Source: Cyanobacteriota bacterium
GTDB taxonomy: Bacteria; Cyanobacteriota; Cyanobacteriia; Cyanobacteriales; Microcoleaceae
Length of the DNA: 41,798 bases
Direction: 5' to 3'
Assembly: GCA_025362325.1 (NCBI GenBank)
Contig: JANYGO010000049.1
Location: 1-41,798 of the forward strand
Below the pieces are notes generated by a model. It made no database searches and was not told the origin of the DNA. It saw only the letters and a program-made list of their open reading frames with translations. Shown here in pieces: positions 7,795 to 16,888 of the stretch. A program made the position numbers and the translations under genes. Within the stretch, counting starts at the first letter, position 1, and the number at the start of each line of letters is the position of its first letter.

Positions 7795-7938
7795 AATTAT
7801 CCCTTTTTTTTGATTGCTATTCTACAATCTAGTAACAATATTATATCAAACGGGTGGGGCAACAGCAATTCGAGGGTGAGTTCAATTAGATTAGTTTGGG
7901 ATACTCAGTTAGTTTATCCATTGCACAATTGCCTCTAC

Positions 7939-8187
7939 TTACGCAGCAAAACTATTAACCAGTCTAACTGTAGGTCTATCTGCACTTGTGGGCGATCGCA
8001 AATAACTTCCAGGTAGCGTCGCAACTGCTACAATGTTTCCCAACAGATCGAAGAACTCAACGCTATAACCTGTTTCTAGTCCTTCAACGTGATGCCGTTC
8101 AACAACTGTACCGATATCGCCGGCATAAAGTCCTTCTTCTGGAAGGTTGCATAGTAAAATGACATCAGAATAAACTTGATAGTTCAT
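7939..8187 (-). CDS. DUF4926 domain protein
   Basis: 82 aa. The sequence YSDVILLCNLPEEGLYAGDIGTVVE followed by YSVEFFDLLGNIVAVATLP is the DUF4926 pattern, a small beta-barrel-like domain common in cyanobacteria next to toxin-antitoxin genes. The ATG at 8187 has GAGG five bases upstream. It follows the PemK-like gene on the same strand after 62 bases, so co-transcription is possible. Function unknown; a component of a toxin-antitoxin-like module is a guess from context. Confidence 0.72.
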   Translation of the reverse strand: MNYQVYSDVILLCNLPEEGLYAGDIGTVVERHHVEGLETGYSVEFFDLLGNIVAVATLPGSYLRSPTSADRPTVRLVNSFAA

Positions 8188-8249
8188 ATTGTCCTCTATT
8201 AACTTGTTAATCGGGAATCAACATAATCAAACGGGGAAAATCTCTACCT

Positions 8250-8639
8250 CTATATTCCCAAGAAATTTTTGAGGGCGACTTTATACTTATTCTTCAACCG
8301 CTTGGAAACCAAACCGCCTTGCTGGATCTGTTCCAGAACAGCCACTGAACAAGATCCTTTTGGAATAGGACTACCAGGCGTAATTAATTCAGCTAGTTCA
8401 GTAGCATTTATCTCGCGGGCATATTTGTAAGCGATCGCAGACTCACGGACTATAAAGCTAGGTACACCCGAACCTGGTAGGAGAACACAGGCATCTTCAG
8501 AATTAGGTCTGCGGCTAGTAACGTTAACGAAGAGATAGCTGCTTTCAGAAATTTGTGCGATGGCAATATATAGATGTTCGCTGTTGGGAGGTGTATCCAG
8601 CAAAAAAGCATCTCCTAAATTAATGATGATGCTAGCCAT
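8250..8639 (-). CDS. PemK-like small protein, candidate toxin partner of Panacea gene
   Basis: 129 aa. The order GDAFLLDTPP, HLYIAIAQISESSYLFVNVTS, ACVLLPGSGVPSFIVRESAIAYKYAREI resembles PemK/MazF-like SH3-barrel toxins (a strand-rich barrel with a conserved LxxG..F motif), though no catalytic assignment can be made by eye. Its ATG lies within the last codons of the Panacea-domain gene (8-base overlap, 8632-8639), so the two are coupled. Panacea (DUF4065) proteins neutralise many unrelated toxins encoded next to them, which makes this the obvious toxin candidate. The assignment is inference. Confidence 0.6.
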   Translation of the reverse strand: MASIIINLGDAFLLDTPPNSEHLYIAIAQISESSYLFVNVTSRRPNSEDACVLLPGSGVPSFIVRESAIAYKYAREINATELAELITPGSPIPKGSCSVAVLEQIQQGGLVSKRLKNKYKVALKNFLGI

Positions 8640-9276
8640 TCAAAACCCCATCTAGATATGCCTCCCGGATGGCTGACTGCTGAATTTCACCTATTTCTCC
8701 GTCACTCTTACCCCTCAAAACCTCATCTAGATATGCCTCTCGGATGGCTAATTGCTGAATTTCACCTATTTCTTCGTCACTCTTACCGACATTTTTGAGA
8801 ATCTCCTCTACAGAAATTGGAATTGCTGAACCGTGAGGATCTTGCCATTCTGGAAGGTCATGAGTCCACTCAGCAACCTGAAAAGGATCTAGATGTCCAA
8901 AATCTTGATAAACCTGTTGAATGATTTCCTCCTCCTCTTCACAAAGCTCTGCATTCCCCGGATCGTTCAACAGGGAAACAAGATTTTCATCATGTTCATC
9001 TTTGGCAATGAAATTAGACCAGAGAGGTAAGGCATTATCAATGGGCTTCCTCTTAATCAGGTCATAAACACCACTGAGGACGGGACCATAATTCATAGAT
9101 ACATAACGATCGCCAGTAATCGGTTGCTCTATGCGTGTCAATGCAATACGGTCAGCTATGTAAAGCATCTTCAGCAAGCCTAAATATTTCATAGGCTTAC
9201 CGTGCAGCTTTAAGAGCACTGCTGCTGCTTCAATAGCTTTCTCTGGATGGAACCGAAATTGGATGGACATAAGCAT
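8632..9276 (-). CDS. Panacea (DUF4065/SocA-like) domain antitoxin
   Basis: 214 aa; translation could also start two codons later (MSIQFRF). The sequence from FHPEKAIEAAAVLLKLHG through MKYLGLLKMLYIADRIAL, YVSMNYGPVLSGVYDLI and IIQQVYQDFGHLDPFQVAEWTH is a complete Panacea domain. The C-terminal ~50 residues are an internal duplication: the unit GKSDEEIGEIQQLAIREAYL is followed by GKSDGEIGEIQQSAIREAYL, each continuing with a DEVL/DGVL tail, and the repeat is also nearly exact at DNA level. Coupled to the PemK-like gene. Panacea is described as a promiscuous toxin-neutralising domain; the specific pairing here is inferred. Confidence 0.85.
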   Translation of the reverse strand: MLMSIQFRFHPEKAIEAAAVLLKLHGKPMKYLGLLKMLYIADRIALTRIEQPITGDRYVSMNYGPVLSGVYDLIKRKPIDNALPLWSNFIAKDEHDENLVSLLNDPGNAELCEEEEEIIQQVYQDFGHLDPFQVAEWTHDLPEWQDPHGSAIPISVEEILKNVGKSDEEIGEIQQLAIREAYLDEVLRGKSDGEIGEIQQSAIREAYLDGVLNG

Positions 9277-9374
9277 TTTGGAAGAGTGTTTTACAGTAGT
9301 ACAACTTCATTTTACTACATTTTTCCAGTTTTATTTTGTACTCGGCGTGAGTTAACATTAGGTATATGAGTCTT

Positions 9375-9878
9375 CTATATATGACAAGCAGATAGTTTGG
9401 AATCTAACCACTGCAATCCCAATCCCCAGCTATTTCCACCAGGGACGATGACTCTTCTATGTCCTAACCAATATACAAAAATATGGGGAAGATGACCAAG
9501 GGGAGCGCGGAGTTCATAGGTCATTCTACTCTCAAAAAAATCCCATTTAACGTATTCGCAGAATTTATCATAATCTTTGCCCGCTTGTTGCCAAATAGAC
9601 CTTTGTACTGAAAAGCCGAAACGCTCATTTGAGTATTTCACCCAAAGTTGGTTAATGGTTTGGAGGTCAGTACAAGGAAAGTTCACCCAATCTGAATACC
9701 CTAAATAGCCTAATTTTTCACAGCACGCTACCCAAAGTATAATTTGTTTAGTTTCGTAATCAGCTTCTTTAAACTTGCCCTCTGCTAAAAAGTTTCGTAG
9801 TTTAGTGTAATCAGCTCCGCTTTCTGAAGGTAGATCAAGAAATTGGTGGTCAGGATTTACAGATTGAAAATCACTCAT
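9375..9878 (-). CDS. GUN4 domain protein
   Basis: 167 aa. The segment DYTKLRNFLAEGKFKEADYE followed by FPCTDLQTINQLWVKYSNERFGFSVQRSIW and the F..YVKWDF tail is the tetrapyrrole-binding GUN4 domain, which in the canonical protein binds Mg-protoporphyrin and activates Mg-chelatase. This one lacks the N-terminal helical domain of true Gun4 and has a divergent C-terminal part, so it is probably one of the many accessory GUN4-domain proteins of cyanobacteria, not the chlorophyll-pathway regulator. No tetrapyrrole genes are nearby. Confidence 0.88.
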   Translation of the reverse strand: MSDFQSVNPDHQFLDLPSESGADYTKLRNFLAEGKFKEADYETKQIILWVACCEKLGYLGYSDWVNFPCTDLQTINQLWVKYSNERFGFSVQRSIWQQAGKDYDKFCEYVKWDFFESRMTYELRAPLGHLPHIFVYWLGHRRVIVPGGNSWGLGLQWLDSKLSACHI

Positions 9879-9987
9879 GGTCAGCGCCTAAGATATTTTG
9901 AATATGAGATTATTTGACTTGAGCCGTATGAATTTGCTTCGCGCCCGCTTCGAGAAACCCATGCTTGAGTTAATTATAGTTTTGTAG

Positions 9988-10017
9988 GGTGCGTTAGGCC
10001 GTAGCCGTAACGCACCC
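9988..10017. terminator. hairpin after glutamate synthase gene
   Basis: Perfect 10-bp stem GGGTGCGTTA / TAACGCACCC with an 11-nt loop, ending 10 bases past the stop of the minus-strand glutamate synthase gene. No U-tract follows. The same core is found in the longer inverted repeat at 37161-37232, so it is also a dispersed repeat. Confidence 0.6.
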
Positions 10018-10026
10018 ATACTAATA

Positions 10027-13000
10027 CTAGCTACCCCCAATTCGGGCGACATCGCGAGCGTTTTCTTCAAATGCAGCCGTCAGCGCATCATCACCGCTTA
10101 AACCCGATGCGATCGCCCTTTCAATGGCCTGCAACACCCGCTTATAATCCCGCGGCATCACCTTCACAAACACCGGCACCATCTCATCCCACGCAGCAAG
10201 AACCTTCGATGCCTTCGCACTTCCAGTCAAATCAACATGAGTCTGAAGCATCAGCCGCAAGTCGTTAATCTCCTCAACATCCTCCAGTTTTTCCAAATCC
10301 ACCATCGACATATTGCAGCGAGTAGCAAAATCCCCCGCCTCATCCAAAATGTAAGCAACACCGCCACTCATACCCGCTGCAAAATTGCGCCCGGTTTCAC
10401 CCAAAACCACAACTTTGCCGCCAGTCATGTACTCGCAACCGTGATCGCCCACACCCTCAACTACGGCGTTTACCCCAGAGTTGCGGACAGCGAAACGTTC
10501 CCCCGCCATCCCCCGGATGAAAACATCACCAGCGGTAGCTCCGTAAAGCACCACGTTGCCGACAATCACATTTTCTTCTGCGACAAAGGTAGAAGCTGGC
10601 GACGGATACAGGATGATTTTGCCGCCGCTGAGGCCCTTGCCCAGATAGTCGTTGGCCTCGCCTTCGAGCTCCAGCGTGACTCCCTTGGGTACGAATGCGC
10701 CAAAGCTTTGTCCCGCGCTACCTTGGAAGTGCAGGTGCACGGTGTCGTCGGGTAAACCTTCCCAGTGGCGTTTGGTGATTTCGTTACCGAGAATTGTGCC
10801 GACAACGCGGTTGATGTTGGTAATTGGGAGTTTTGCGTGCACTTTTTCGCCGTTGGCGATCGCACCTTTGCACAAATCCAACAACAAAGTCATATCCATC
10901 GACTTGGACAACCCGTGATCCTGCGCCATCTGACAATAGCGCCCGACATCCGCCCCAACCTCCGGCTGGTACAGAATGTTCGAGAAATCCAAACCCTTAG
11001 CCTTCCAGTGTTCCACCGCTTGCTGCGCTTCCAACACATCAGTACGGCCCACCATTTCATTCAGCGTGCGGAAACCCAACTGCGCCATGATTTCCCGGAC
11101 TTCCTGGGCAATGAATGTCATAAAGTTTACCGCGTGGGCCGGATCGCCGGTAAAGTTTTTCCGCAACAAGGGATCTTGAGTTGCAACACCCACGGGGCAA
11201 GTGTTTTGATGGCAGACGCGCATCATGATACAGCCCAAAGTCACCAGCGGCGCGGTGGCAAAACCGAATTCTTCAGCACCAAGCAGTGCAGCAATTGCTA
11301 CGTCGCGCCCGGTTTTCATTTGCCCGTCGGTTTCCACAGCAATGCGCGATCGCAAATTATTCAAAACCAAAGTTTGGTGAGTTTCCGCCAATCCCAACTC
11401 CCAAGGTAAACCGGCGTGTTTGATCGAAGTTTGCGGCGAAGCGCCTGTACCGCCGTCGTAGCCGGAAATTAGCACCACATCGGCGTGGGCCTTCGCTACA
11501 CCCGCGGCGATCGTCCCAACTCCAACTTCCGACACCAGTTTGACGCTAACCCGCGCTTCCCGGTTGGCATTTTTCAAGTCGTGAATCAATTCGGCCAAAT
11601 CCTCGATCGAATAAATATCGTGATGAGGAGGAGGCGAAATCAAACCCACACCCGGAGTCGAGTTCCGCACCTTCGCAATCCACGGGTATACTTTTTTACC
11701 GGGCAACTGTCCGCCTTCACCGGGTTTCGCGCCTTGCGCCATCTTGATTTGCAGTTCCCGCGCTTGGGAAAGGTACAAGCTGGTAACGCCGAAACGCCCG
11801 GAAGCAACTTGTTTGATCGCACTGTTTTTCGAGTCGCCGCGATCGTTCGTCCAAGTGTAGCGATCGGAATCTTCGCCGCCTTCACCGGTGTTCGATTTAC
11901 CACCAATGCGGTTCATGGCGATCGCCAAAGACTCATGCGCTTCTTGGGAAATCGAACCATAACTCATCGCCCCGGTTTTGAAGCGTTTGACAATCGCTTC
12001 CACGGGTTCTACTTCTTCAATTGGTATCGATTCCCGCTGCTTGAATTGCAACAAACCGCGCAAAGTAAAATGCTGTTGGTTTTGCTCGTTTACCAGGCTT
12101 GAATACTGTTTGAAAAGCGGATAACTGCCCTCGCGCACCGACTTTTGCAGCGCGTGAATTGTCTGCGGGCTGAACAAATGCGCCTCGCCTTCTTTCCGCC
12201 ACTGATATTCGCCGCCGACATCGAGAGTATGTCCGCTGCTGGGGCGTTCTGGGAATGCGTGGGTGTGGCGTAAAATTGCTTCTTGGGCGATGATTTCCAA
12301 GTCTACACCTGCAATCCGCGATGCTGTCCAAGTGAAGTATTTATCGACTACGGATTTGTTTAAGCCGATCGCCTCAAATATCTGTGCGCCGCGATAACTT
12401 TGAATCGTGGAAATCCCAATTTTTGAGGCAACTTTTGTCACACCCTTAGTTGCGGCTTTCACGTAGTTTTTGCACGCTGTTTTGTAATCGACATTTAGCA
12501 GCAATTTTTCGCGGATCGAATCGGCGATCGTCTCAAAGGCCAAGTACGGATTGATCGCACCGCAACCGTAGCCGATTAAAGTCGCAAAGTGATGCACTTC
12601 GCGCGGTTCACCGGATTCGAGCACGAGTCCCGCCCGCGTGCGCGTACCTTTACCGATCAGGTGGTGGTGCAGGCCCGCAACCGCCAGCAGCGCCGGAATT
12701 GGAGCTTTGTCCTGACTGATGCCCCGATCGCTCAAAATGATGATATTCACCCCAGAGGCGATCGCGCTATCTGCCGCTGCAAAAACTTCTTCTAACGCTT
12801 GTTCTAGACCTTTTACCCCTGTTTTGGAATCGAACAAAATCGGCAGTGTAGTAGAGCGGAAATTGCCTAGATTTACCTGTTTGAGTTTTGCCAATTCTTC
12901 ATTGCTGAGAATTGGCGTTTTCAGTTCGATTAAATGGCAGCTTTCCGGTTGCGGTTTCAGCAAATTGCCTTCAGCGCCGATCGTAGTTTCGGCAGAAGTG

Positions 13001-14613
13001 ACAATTTCTTCGCGGATCGAATCGATCGGCGGATTGGTAACTTGAGCAAACAGTTGCTGGAAGTATTCGTAAAGCAGTTTTGGGCGGTTGGAAAGCACGG
13101 CCAGCGGCGTATCCGCACCCATTGCACCGATAGCTTCTACACCATTTTTTGCCATTGGCGCTAACAGCAACCGCAGTTCTTCAAAGGTGTAGCCAAAGGC
13201 CATTTGGCGCTGGATCAATGTTTCGGGGTCGGATTCTGCGACTGCTGGCGCATCTGGGAGTTTGGCGATTTCGACCATGTGCTGGTCAATCCACTCGCGG
13301 TACGGGTGTTCTGTGGCGATTTTGGTCTTAATTTCCTCATCGGAAACGATGCGGCCTTCCTCAGTATTTACTAGGAACATCCGCCCCGGTTGTAAGCGGC
13401 CTTTTGATAGGATTCTTTCTGGGGCGATCGGCAAAACTCCGGCTTCCGATGCCATAATTACTAAGTCGTCTTTGGTGACGCAGTAGCGGGAAGGCCGCAA
13501 ACCGTTGCGATCGAGCACGGCCCCGATCGAAGTACCATCAGTAAAGGCGATCGAAGCAGGCCCATCCCAAGGTTCCATCAAGCAGGAATGGTATTCGTAG
13601 AAAGCTTTTTTCTCGTCACTCATGGACTCGTGGGCCGTCCAAGGTTCGGGAATCATCATCATCACGGCGTGGGGTAAAGAACGCCCGGCCAAATATAGCA
13701 ATTCCAAAGCGTTGTCAAAAATCGTCGAGTCGCTACCTTCGATGTTGATTAAATTCGGGATTTTCTTCAAATCGTCGCCGAACAACTCCGACTCGAACAA
13801 GGATTGCCGCGCGTGCATCCAGTTGATGTTGCCGCGCATGGTGTTGATTTCGCCGTTGTGGGCGATGTAGCGGTAAGGGTGCGATCGTTCCCAACTCGGA
13901 AAAGTATTGGTGCTGAAGCGCGAGTGAACTAGGGCTAAAGCGCTTTCCATGTCGGGGTCGTGGAGGTCGGGATAGTAATCTCCCACTTGCACGGGCATTA
14001 ACATTCCTTTGTAGACGATCGTGCGGCACGACAATGTGGAATTATACCAGTATGGGTCTTTTTCTGTCCTGCGAATGGCATTGTGGGCGCGTTTGCGGAT
14101 CACGTAAAGTTTACGCTCAAAAGCCGCTTCATCCATACCTGCGGCGCGGCTGACAAACACTTGCTGCATAAATGGTTCGCTAGCTTTAGCGGTGTCGCCC
14201 AGGGACGAGTTATCTGTGGGAACCTCGCGCCAACCGAGCACAGGACATCCTTCTTCGGCGGCGATTTGGGCAAATATACGCTGGCCGTTTTCCCGTTCTG
14301 CAGGATTTGGCGACGAGTAAATCGCGCCGACACCGTACTCGCCGGCTTCTGGAAGTTCGATGTTGAGGGCCGCCGTTACTTTTTTCATGAATTTGTGCGG
14401 CACTTGCATCAAAATTCCCGCCCCGTCTCCGGTGTTGGGTTCGCAGCCGCAGGCCCCCCGGTGGTCGAGATTCAGCAGGATTGTTAGTCCCTGTTCGACG
14501 ATTTCGTGGGATTTGTTACCTTTCATGTGTACGATGAAGCCGACTCCGCAAGCATCGTGCTCGAACTGCGGATCGTACAGGCCTTGTTTTACTGGCAGTC
14601 CGTTGCTATTCAT
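10027..14613 (-). CDS. gltB: glutamate synthase large subunit (probably ferredoxin-dependent)
   Basis: 1528 aa. Transfers the amide of glutamine to 2-oxoglutarate to give two glutamates, the second step of ammonium assimilation. A short propeptide precedes Cys22 (HDACGVGF), the class II amidotransferase nucleophile; residues 22 to about 430 are that domain. The central linker, the FMN/synthase domain ([31 protein letters not shown]) and the C-terminal beta-helix follow. The cysteines in [15 protein letters not shown] ligate the 3Fe-4S cluster. No small NADPH subunit gene is adjacent, which favours the ferredoxin (GlsF) type, but NADH-type cyanobacterial GltB is nearly the same length, so the electron donor is not settled. 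AGGA lies 13 nt before the ATG. Monocistronic, with a hairpin after the stop. Confidence 0.93.
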   Translation of the reverse strand: MNSNGLPVKQGLYDPQFEHDACGVGFIVHMKGNKSHEIVEQGLTILLNLDHRGACGCEPNTGDGAGILMQVPHKFMKKVTAALNIELPEAGEYGVGAIYSSPNPAERENGQRIFAQIAAEEGCPVLGWREVPTDNSSLGDTAKASEPFMQQVFVSRAAGMDEAAFERKLYVIRKRAHNAIRRTEKDPYWYNSTLSCRTIVYKGMLMPVQVGDYYPDLHDPDMESALALVHSRFSTNTFPSWERSHPYRYIAHNGEINTMRGNINWMHARQSLFESELFGDDLKKIPNLINIEGSDSTIFDNALELLYLAGRSLPHAVMMMIPEPWTAHESMSDEKKAFYEYHSCLMEPWDGPASIAFTDGTSIGAVLDRNGLRPSRYCVTKDDLVIMASEAGVLPIAPERILSKGRLQPGRMFLVNTEEGRIVSDEEIKTKIATEHPYREWIDQHMVEIAKLPDAPAVAESDPETLIQRQMAFGYTFEELRLLLAPMAKNGVEAIGAMGADTPLAVLSNRPKLLYEYFQQLFAQVTNPPIDSIREEIVTSAETTIGAEGNLLKPQPESCHLIELKTPILSNEELAKLKQVNLGNFRSTTLPILFDSKTGVKGLEQALEEVFAAADSAIASGVNIIILSDRGISQDKAPIPALLAVAGLHHHLIGKGTRTRAGLVLESGEPREVHHFATLIGYGCGAINPYLAFETIADSIREKLLLNVDYKTACKNYVKAATKGVTKVASKIGISTIQSYRGAQIFEAIGLNKSVVDKYFTWTASRIAGVDLEIIAQEAILRHTHAFPERPSSGHTLDVGGEYQWRKEGEAHLFSPQTIHALQKSVREGSYPLFKQYSSLVNEQNQQHFTLRGLLQFKQRESIPIEEVEPVEAIVKRFKTGAMSYGSISQEAHESLAIAMNRIGGKSNTGEGGEDSDRYTWTNDRGDSKNSAIKQVASGRFGVTSLYLSQARELQIKMAQGAKPGEGGQLPGKKVYPWIAKVRNSTPGVGLISPPPHHDIYSIEDLAELIHDLKNANREARVSVKLVSEVGVGTIAAGVAKAHADVVLISGYDGGTGASPQTSIKHAGLPWELGLAETHQTLVLNNLRSRIAVETDGQMKTGRDVAIAALLGAEEFGFATAPLVTLGCIMMRVCHQNTCPVGVATQDPLLRKNFTGDPAHAVNFMTFIAQEVREIMAQLGFRTLNEMVGRTDVLEAQQAVEHWKAKGLDFSNILYQPEVGADVGRYCQMAQDHGLSKSMDMTLLLDLCKGAIANGEKVHAKLPITNINRVVGTILGNEITKRHWEGLPDDTVHLHFQGSAGQSFGAFVPKGVTLELEGEANDYLGKGLSGGKIILYPSPASTFVAEENVIVGNVVLYGATAGDVFIRGMAGERFAVRNSGVNAVVEGVGDHGCEYMTGGKVVVLGETGRNFAAGMSGGVAYILDEAGDFATRCNMSMVDLEKLEDVEEINDLRLMLQTHVDLTGSAKASKVLAAWDEMVPVFVKVMPRDYKRVLQAIERAIASGLSGDDALTAAFEENARDVARIGGS

Positions 14614-14794
14614 TTTTTATTTGTTCCTGAAGGGTTAGGGAGATATTGTGGCTCTAGATTAGAGGTTGCAAAGTCGATTTTTCTATTATTATGTATTTTG
14701 TGGTGATGTAACCTCGTCGGTTCCAACTTTTCACCAAATTGTCAGGGTTTTTTGTTGCTAGGGTTCGCGCGATCGGGCGATCGGGCTATTCTAT

Positions 14795-14904
14795 AGACCT
14801 CTTGCAAAAATCTTCGAGTCATAGAGCAACCGCAGATATCGGGCAGATAAACACCGATTGACGCAGATGGTTTCAGGGTATTTTCGGATTTTTGCAAGAG
14901 GTCT
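14795..14904. mobile_element. MITE-like element, 18-bp perfect terminal inverted repeats
   Basis: 110 bp bounded by AGACCTCTTGCAAAAATC (14795-14812) and its exact reverse complement (14887-14904). Both sides are flanked by TAT (14792-14794 and 14905-14907), compatible with a 3-bp target duplication. There is no coding capacity, so it would be a non-autonomous element moved by a transposase elsewhere. Confidence 0.75.
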
Positions 14905-15004
14905 TATGACTGGGGATATTTTGTGTAGATTTTTATTGAATAGGGCGATCGCTATTATTTTAAAATGGCCATATAAATTTGAATTGAAGTATGTTATCAT
15001 CAAA

Positions 15005-15038
15005 TTGACTACCTGTTTAACACTCCTTAAATAGAGTG
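15005..15038 (+). promoter_or_regulatory. promoter and operator of the RHH/MazF operon
   Basis: TTGACT (15005-15010), 17-bp spacer, TAAATA (15028-15033). The inverted repeat CACTC-N8-GAGTG (15021-15038) covers the -10 box, the right place for autorepression by the RHH antitoxin. Confidence 0.6.
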
Positions 15039-15070
15039 ATATCCTCAGAATTAGCAAAAATATTGATCTA

Positions 15071-15307
15071 ATGAAAGAGCAAATATTTACATTGGATGAA
15101 TCCCAAATAGATTTTCTCCAATCCTGTAAAAAGTATGGATTCAAAGATGCCAGTGAAGTCGTGAGAAGGGCGATCAAACTACTGGAGTTAGCACTAGAAT
15201 CTGAGCAATTGGAAGAATCAGCGGCGCTTTATGCTGAGATTTATGAAGAAGATGCAGAATTACAAAAATTAGCAGAATTAGGTTTAGAAGAATGGCCGAA
15301 CGAATAA
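15071..15307 (+). CDS. RHH antitoxin of MazF pair
   Basis: 78 aa. A ribbon-helix-helix start (MKEQIFTLDESQIDFLQSC) leads into GFKDASEVVRRAIKLLELAL, then an acidic helical tail (LEESAALYAEIYEEDAELQKL) of the kind that wraps a MazF toxin. Its 3' end overlaps the toxin gene by 16 bases. Expected to bind the palindrome over its own -10 box and repress the operon. No clear Shine-Dalgarno precedes the ATG. Confidence 0.85.
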   Translation: MKEQIFTLDESQIDFLQSCKKYGFKDASEVVRRAIKLLELALESEQLEESAALYAEIYEEDAELQKLAELGLEEWPNE

Positions 15308-15654
15308 AGCTGAAACGAGGGCTAATTATTGAAGTCAATCTTGAGCCGACAAAGGGTTCTGAAACTGGGAAAATTAGACCTTGTGTTGTTGTGACAAACA
15401 ACACTTATAATGAGCGAGTTCCTATAATCCAGGTTGTGCCAATCACTGGTTGGAGTGACAAGAAAGCCAAGATTAAAAGTAATGTGGAGATTGAACCTTC
15501 CGAAGGAAATGGATTAACTAAAAAATCTATTGCTGATTGTTTGCAAACGCGCCCTATTGATTATTGTTCTCGCTTGGTTGATATCCGAGGTGAAGTTGAG
15601 GCAGAGCTTTTACTGAAAATTGACCGAGCTCTCAGAATCGTGTTTGCTTTGTAA
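15292..15654 (+). CDS. MazF/PemK-type mRNA interferase toxin
   Basis: 120 aa. The start IKLKRGLIIEVNLEPTKGSE, the motif GKIRPCVVVTNN and the block NGLTKKSIADCLQTRPIDY are MazF hallmarks, with the arginine of KIRP and the threonine/serine of the LTKKS loop as the usual catalytic positions. MazF enzymes cleave single-stranded mRNA at short motifs. Overlap with the upstream RHH gene indicates coupled translation; antitoxin-first order is standard. Confidence 0.9.
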   Translation: MAERIKLKRGLIIEVNLEPTKGSETGKIRPCVVVTNNTYNERVPIIQVVPITGWSDKKAKIKSNVEIEPSEGNGLTKKSIADCLQTRPIDYCSRLVDIRGEVEAELLLKIDRALRIVFAL

Positions 15655-15744
15655 TTTTCGCCGTGCTAATTCTTCTGGCGCTACTGTTCGTTCTCTTAAG
15701 ATTCTACCGCGTTCGGGTTTTTGCTTTTCAGATAGCTCAACCAT
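15610..15744 (-). pseudogene. 44-codon fragment, remnant of a small cyanobacterial gene
   Basis: An antisense open frame beginning MVELSEKQKPERGRILRER and containing TVAPEELARRKLQ, which resembles the N-terminal region of a small conserved cyanobacterial hypothetical family (SPEELARRKAE-type). The rest of the domain is missing and the frame runs into the mazF 3' end, overlapping it by 45 bases. It may be a truncated remnant or a very small gene; recognition of the family is from memory and uncertain. Confidence 0.3.
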
Positions 15745-16200
15745 AATGTTTGCAAGTTGAATTTATCGCTGTATATACTTTACCCCCATCAGTGTTATTT
15801 TGTCAATTTGAGCGCTGCAACTTCTGCGATCGCTTTTAAAGTTCTGCAAAAATTGGGTGTGACGAACCGCAGATGACCAGGAAGTTGACAAAAATACTAA
15901 AATGTGGTAGGCAAAGTCTGCTCGATCGCGCTCAAACAGTATTTTTTTCAAGTCGATTAGTTAAAGTTTATGTAAAGATGGGCGATCGAGCGAATAACGG
16001 GTGACAACCGCTGTGATGATTTTGCTATGGTGGTCAAGGTGCGTCGATCGGGCTTTCACAGGCAAAAAAAAGTGCAACAATCTACAGTCCGCTAACCGAT
16101 TCGCGTGATCGGACTTCGGTTTTTAGGATCGATTAGCTAAGATCAAACTCAACCTAGTTTACAAAAAGATTCAGCAAGCAATCCTCAAGGAGTGAAAATC
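15745..16200. other. intergenic region upstream of the cupin gene
   Basis: No convincing gene; the 62-codon minus frame here lacks start signals and motifs. Several GATCG-rich HIP1-related words occur. The last bases AAGGAG (about 16188-16193) form the ribosome-binding site of the next gene. Confidence 0.5.
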
Positions 16201-16620
16201 ATGGTTCAAATTCAAGAAATTGCTCAACTATCTACCCTGCACGCACCTACTGTACCCAACGAAATAACCGCCACAGAATCGCGGCCTTGGGGCTCATTTA
16301 CGACCCTAGAAGAAGGCCCAGGATATAAAATTAAGCGAATCGAAGTTAAGCCCGGACACCGCCTCAGCCTGCAAATGCACCACCACCGCAGCGAACACTG
16401 GATCGTAGTTTGTGGTACAGCAAAAGTTACTTGTGGCGAAACTGAACAAGTTTTGTTTACAAATCAGTCTACCTACGTTCCGCAGTGCACTTCTCACCGC
16501 CTGGAAAATCCGGGAGTTATCCCCCTGATTTTGATTGAAGTGCAGAATGGCGAATATCTCGGAGAAGATGATATTATCCGGTTTCAAGACGATTATGCCC
16601 GCACAGAAAAGGCTAAGTAA
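16201..16620 (+). CDS. cupin-type mannose-6-phosphate isomerase (type II)
   Basis: 139 aa from ATG 16201, chosen because GGAG lies eight bases upstream; the GTG at 16192 would overlap that site. The central [40 protein letters not shown] and [15 protein letters not shown] match the cupin domain found alone or at the C-terminus of bifunctional ManC enzymes; HxH, E and the later H form the metal site. It interconverts mannose-6-phosphate and fructose-6-phosphate, feeding GDP-mannose for surface polysaccharide. No guanylyltransferase domain is present. The downstream neighbour is a repeat array, so it is probably monocistronic. Confidence 0.88.
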   Translation: MVQIQEIAQLSTLHAPTVPNEITATESRPWGSFTTLEEGPGYKIKRIEVKPGHRLSLQMHHHRSEHWIVVCGTAKVTCGETEQVLFTNQSTYVPQCTSHRLENPGVIPLILIEVQNGEYLGEDDIIRFQDDYARTEKAK

Positions 16621-16641
16621 CTATTGGGAATGGGGCTGCGT

Positions 16642-16676
16642 GGGCATAGGGCATAGGGCATAGGGCATAGGGAATT
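16642..16676. repeat. heptamer tandem repeat GGGCATA x4
   Basis: Four exact GGGCATA units (16642-16669) followed by GGGAATT. A short tandemly repeated repetitive (STRR) sequence, 47 bp before the larger TTCCCAA array. Confidence 0.85.
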
Positions 16677-16722
16677 GATATTCGCATCAATAAGTAACCC
16701 ATAAACAATTAGTAATAATCCA

Positions 16723-16883
16723 TTCCCAATTCCCAATTCCCAATTCCCAATTCCCAATTCCCAATTCCCGATTCCCGATTCCCGATTCCCAATTCCCAAT
16801 TCCCAATTCCCAATTCCCAATTCCCAATTCCCAATTCCCAATTCCCAATTCCCAATTCCCAATTCCCAATTCCCAATTCCCAA
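16723..16883. repeat. heptamer array (TTCCCAA)23
   Basis: Exactly 23 units of 7 bp in unbroken phase over 161 bp. Units starting at 16765, 16772 and 16779 are TTCCCGA; all others read TTCCCAA. The last unit ends five bases before the ATG of the iron-sulfur carrier gene. Because the unit contains no stop in several frames it produces long artificial reading frames on the minus strand (repeating GIGNWEL), which are not genes. Confidence 0.97.
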
Positions 16884-16888
16884 AAATA

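Larger units (their letters stand above)
14614..15070. other. intergenic region between gltB and the RHH/MazF pair
   Basis: Divergent promoter region. It holds the gltB leader, an MITE-like element at 14795-14904 and the promoter-operator of the toxin-antitoxin genes. I searched by eye for the NtcA consensus (GTA-N8-TAC) expected before a nitrogen gene and saw none. A 128-codon minus-strand frame (14791-15177) spans the repeat and the antitoxin start and is not credible. Confidence 0.6.

Noticed and set aside
10071..14487. Many open frames on the plus strand inside the glutamate synthase gene
   Set aside because: All lie antisense or out of frame to an intact 1528-aa enzyme, with no motifs or ribosome-binding sites.
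14791..15177. 128-codon minus frame
   Set aside because: It runs through the MITE-like element, the promoter and the start of the RHH antitoxin gene; coding is implausible.
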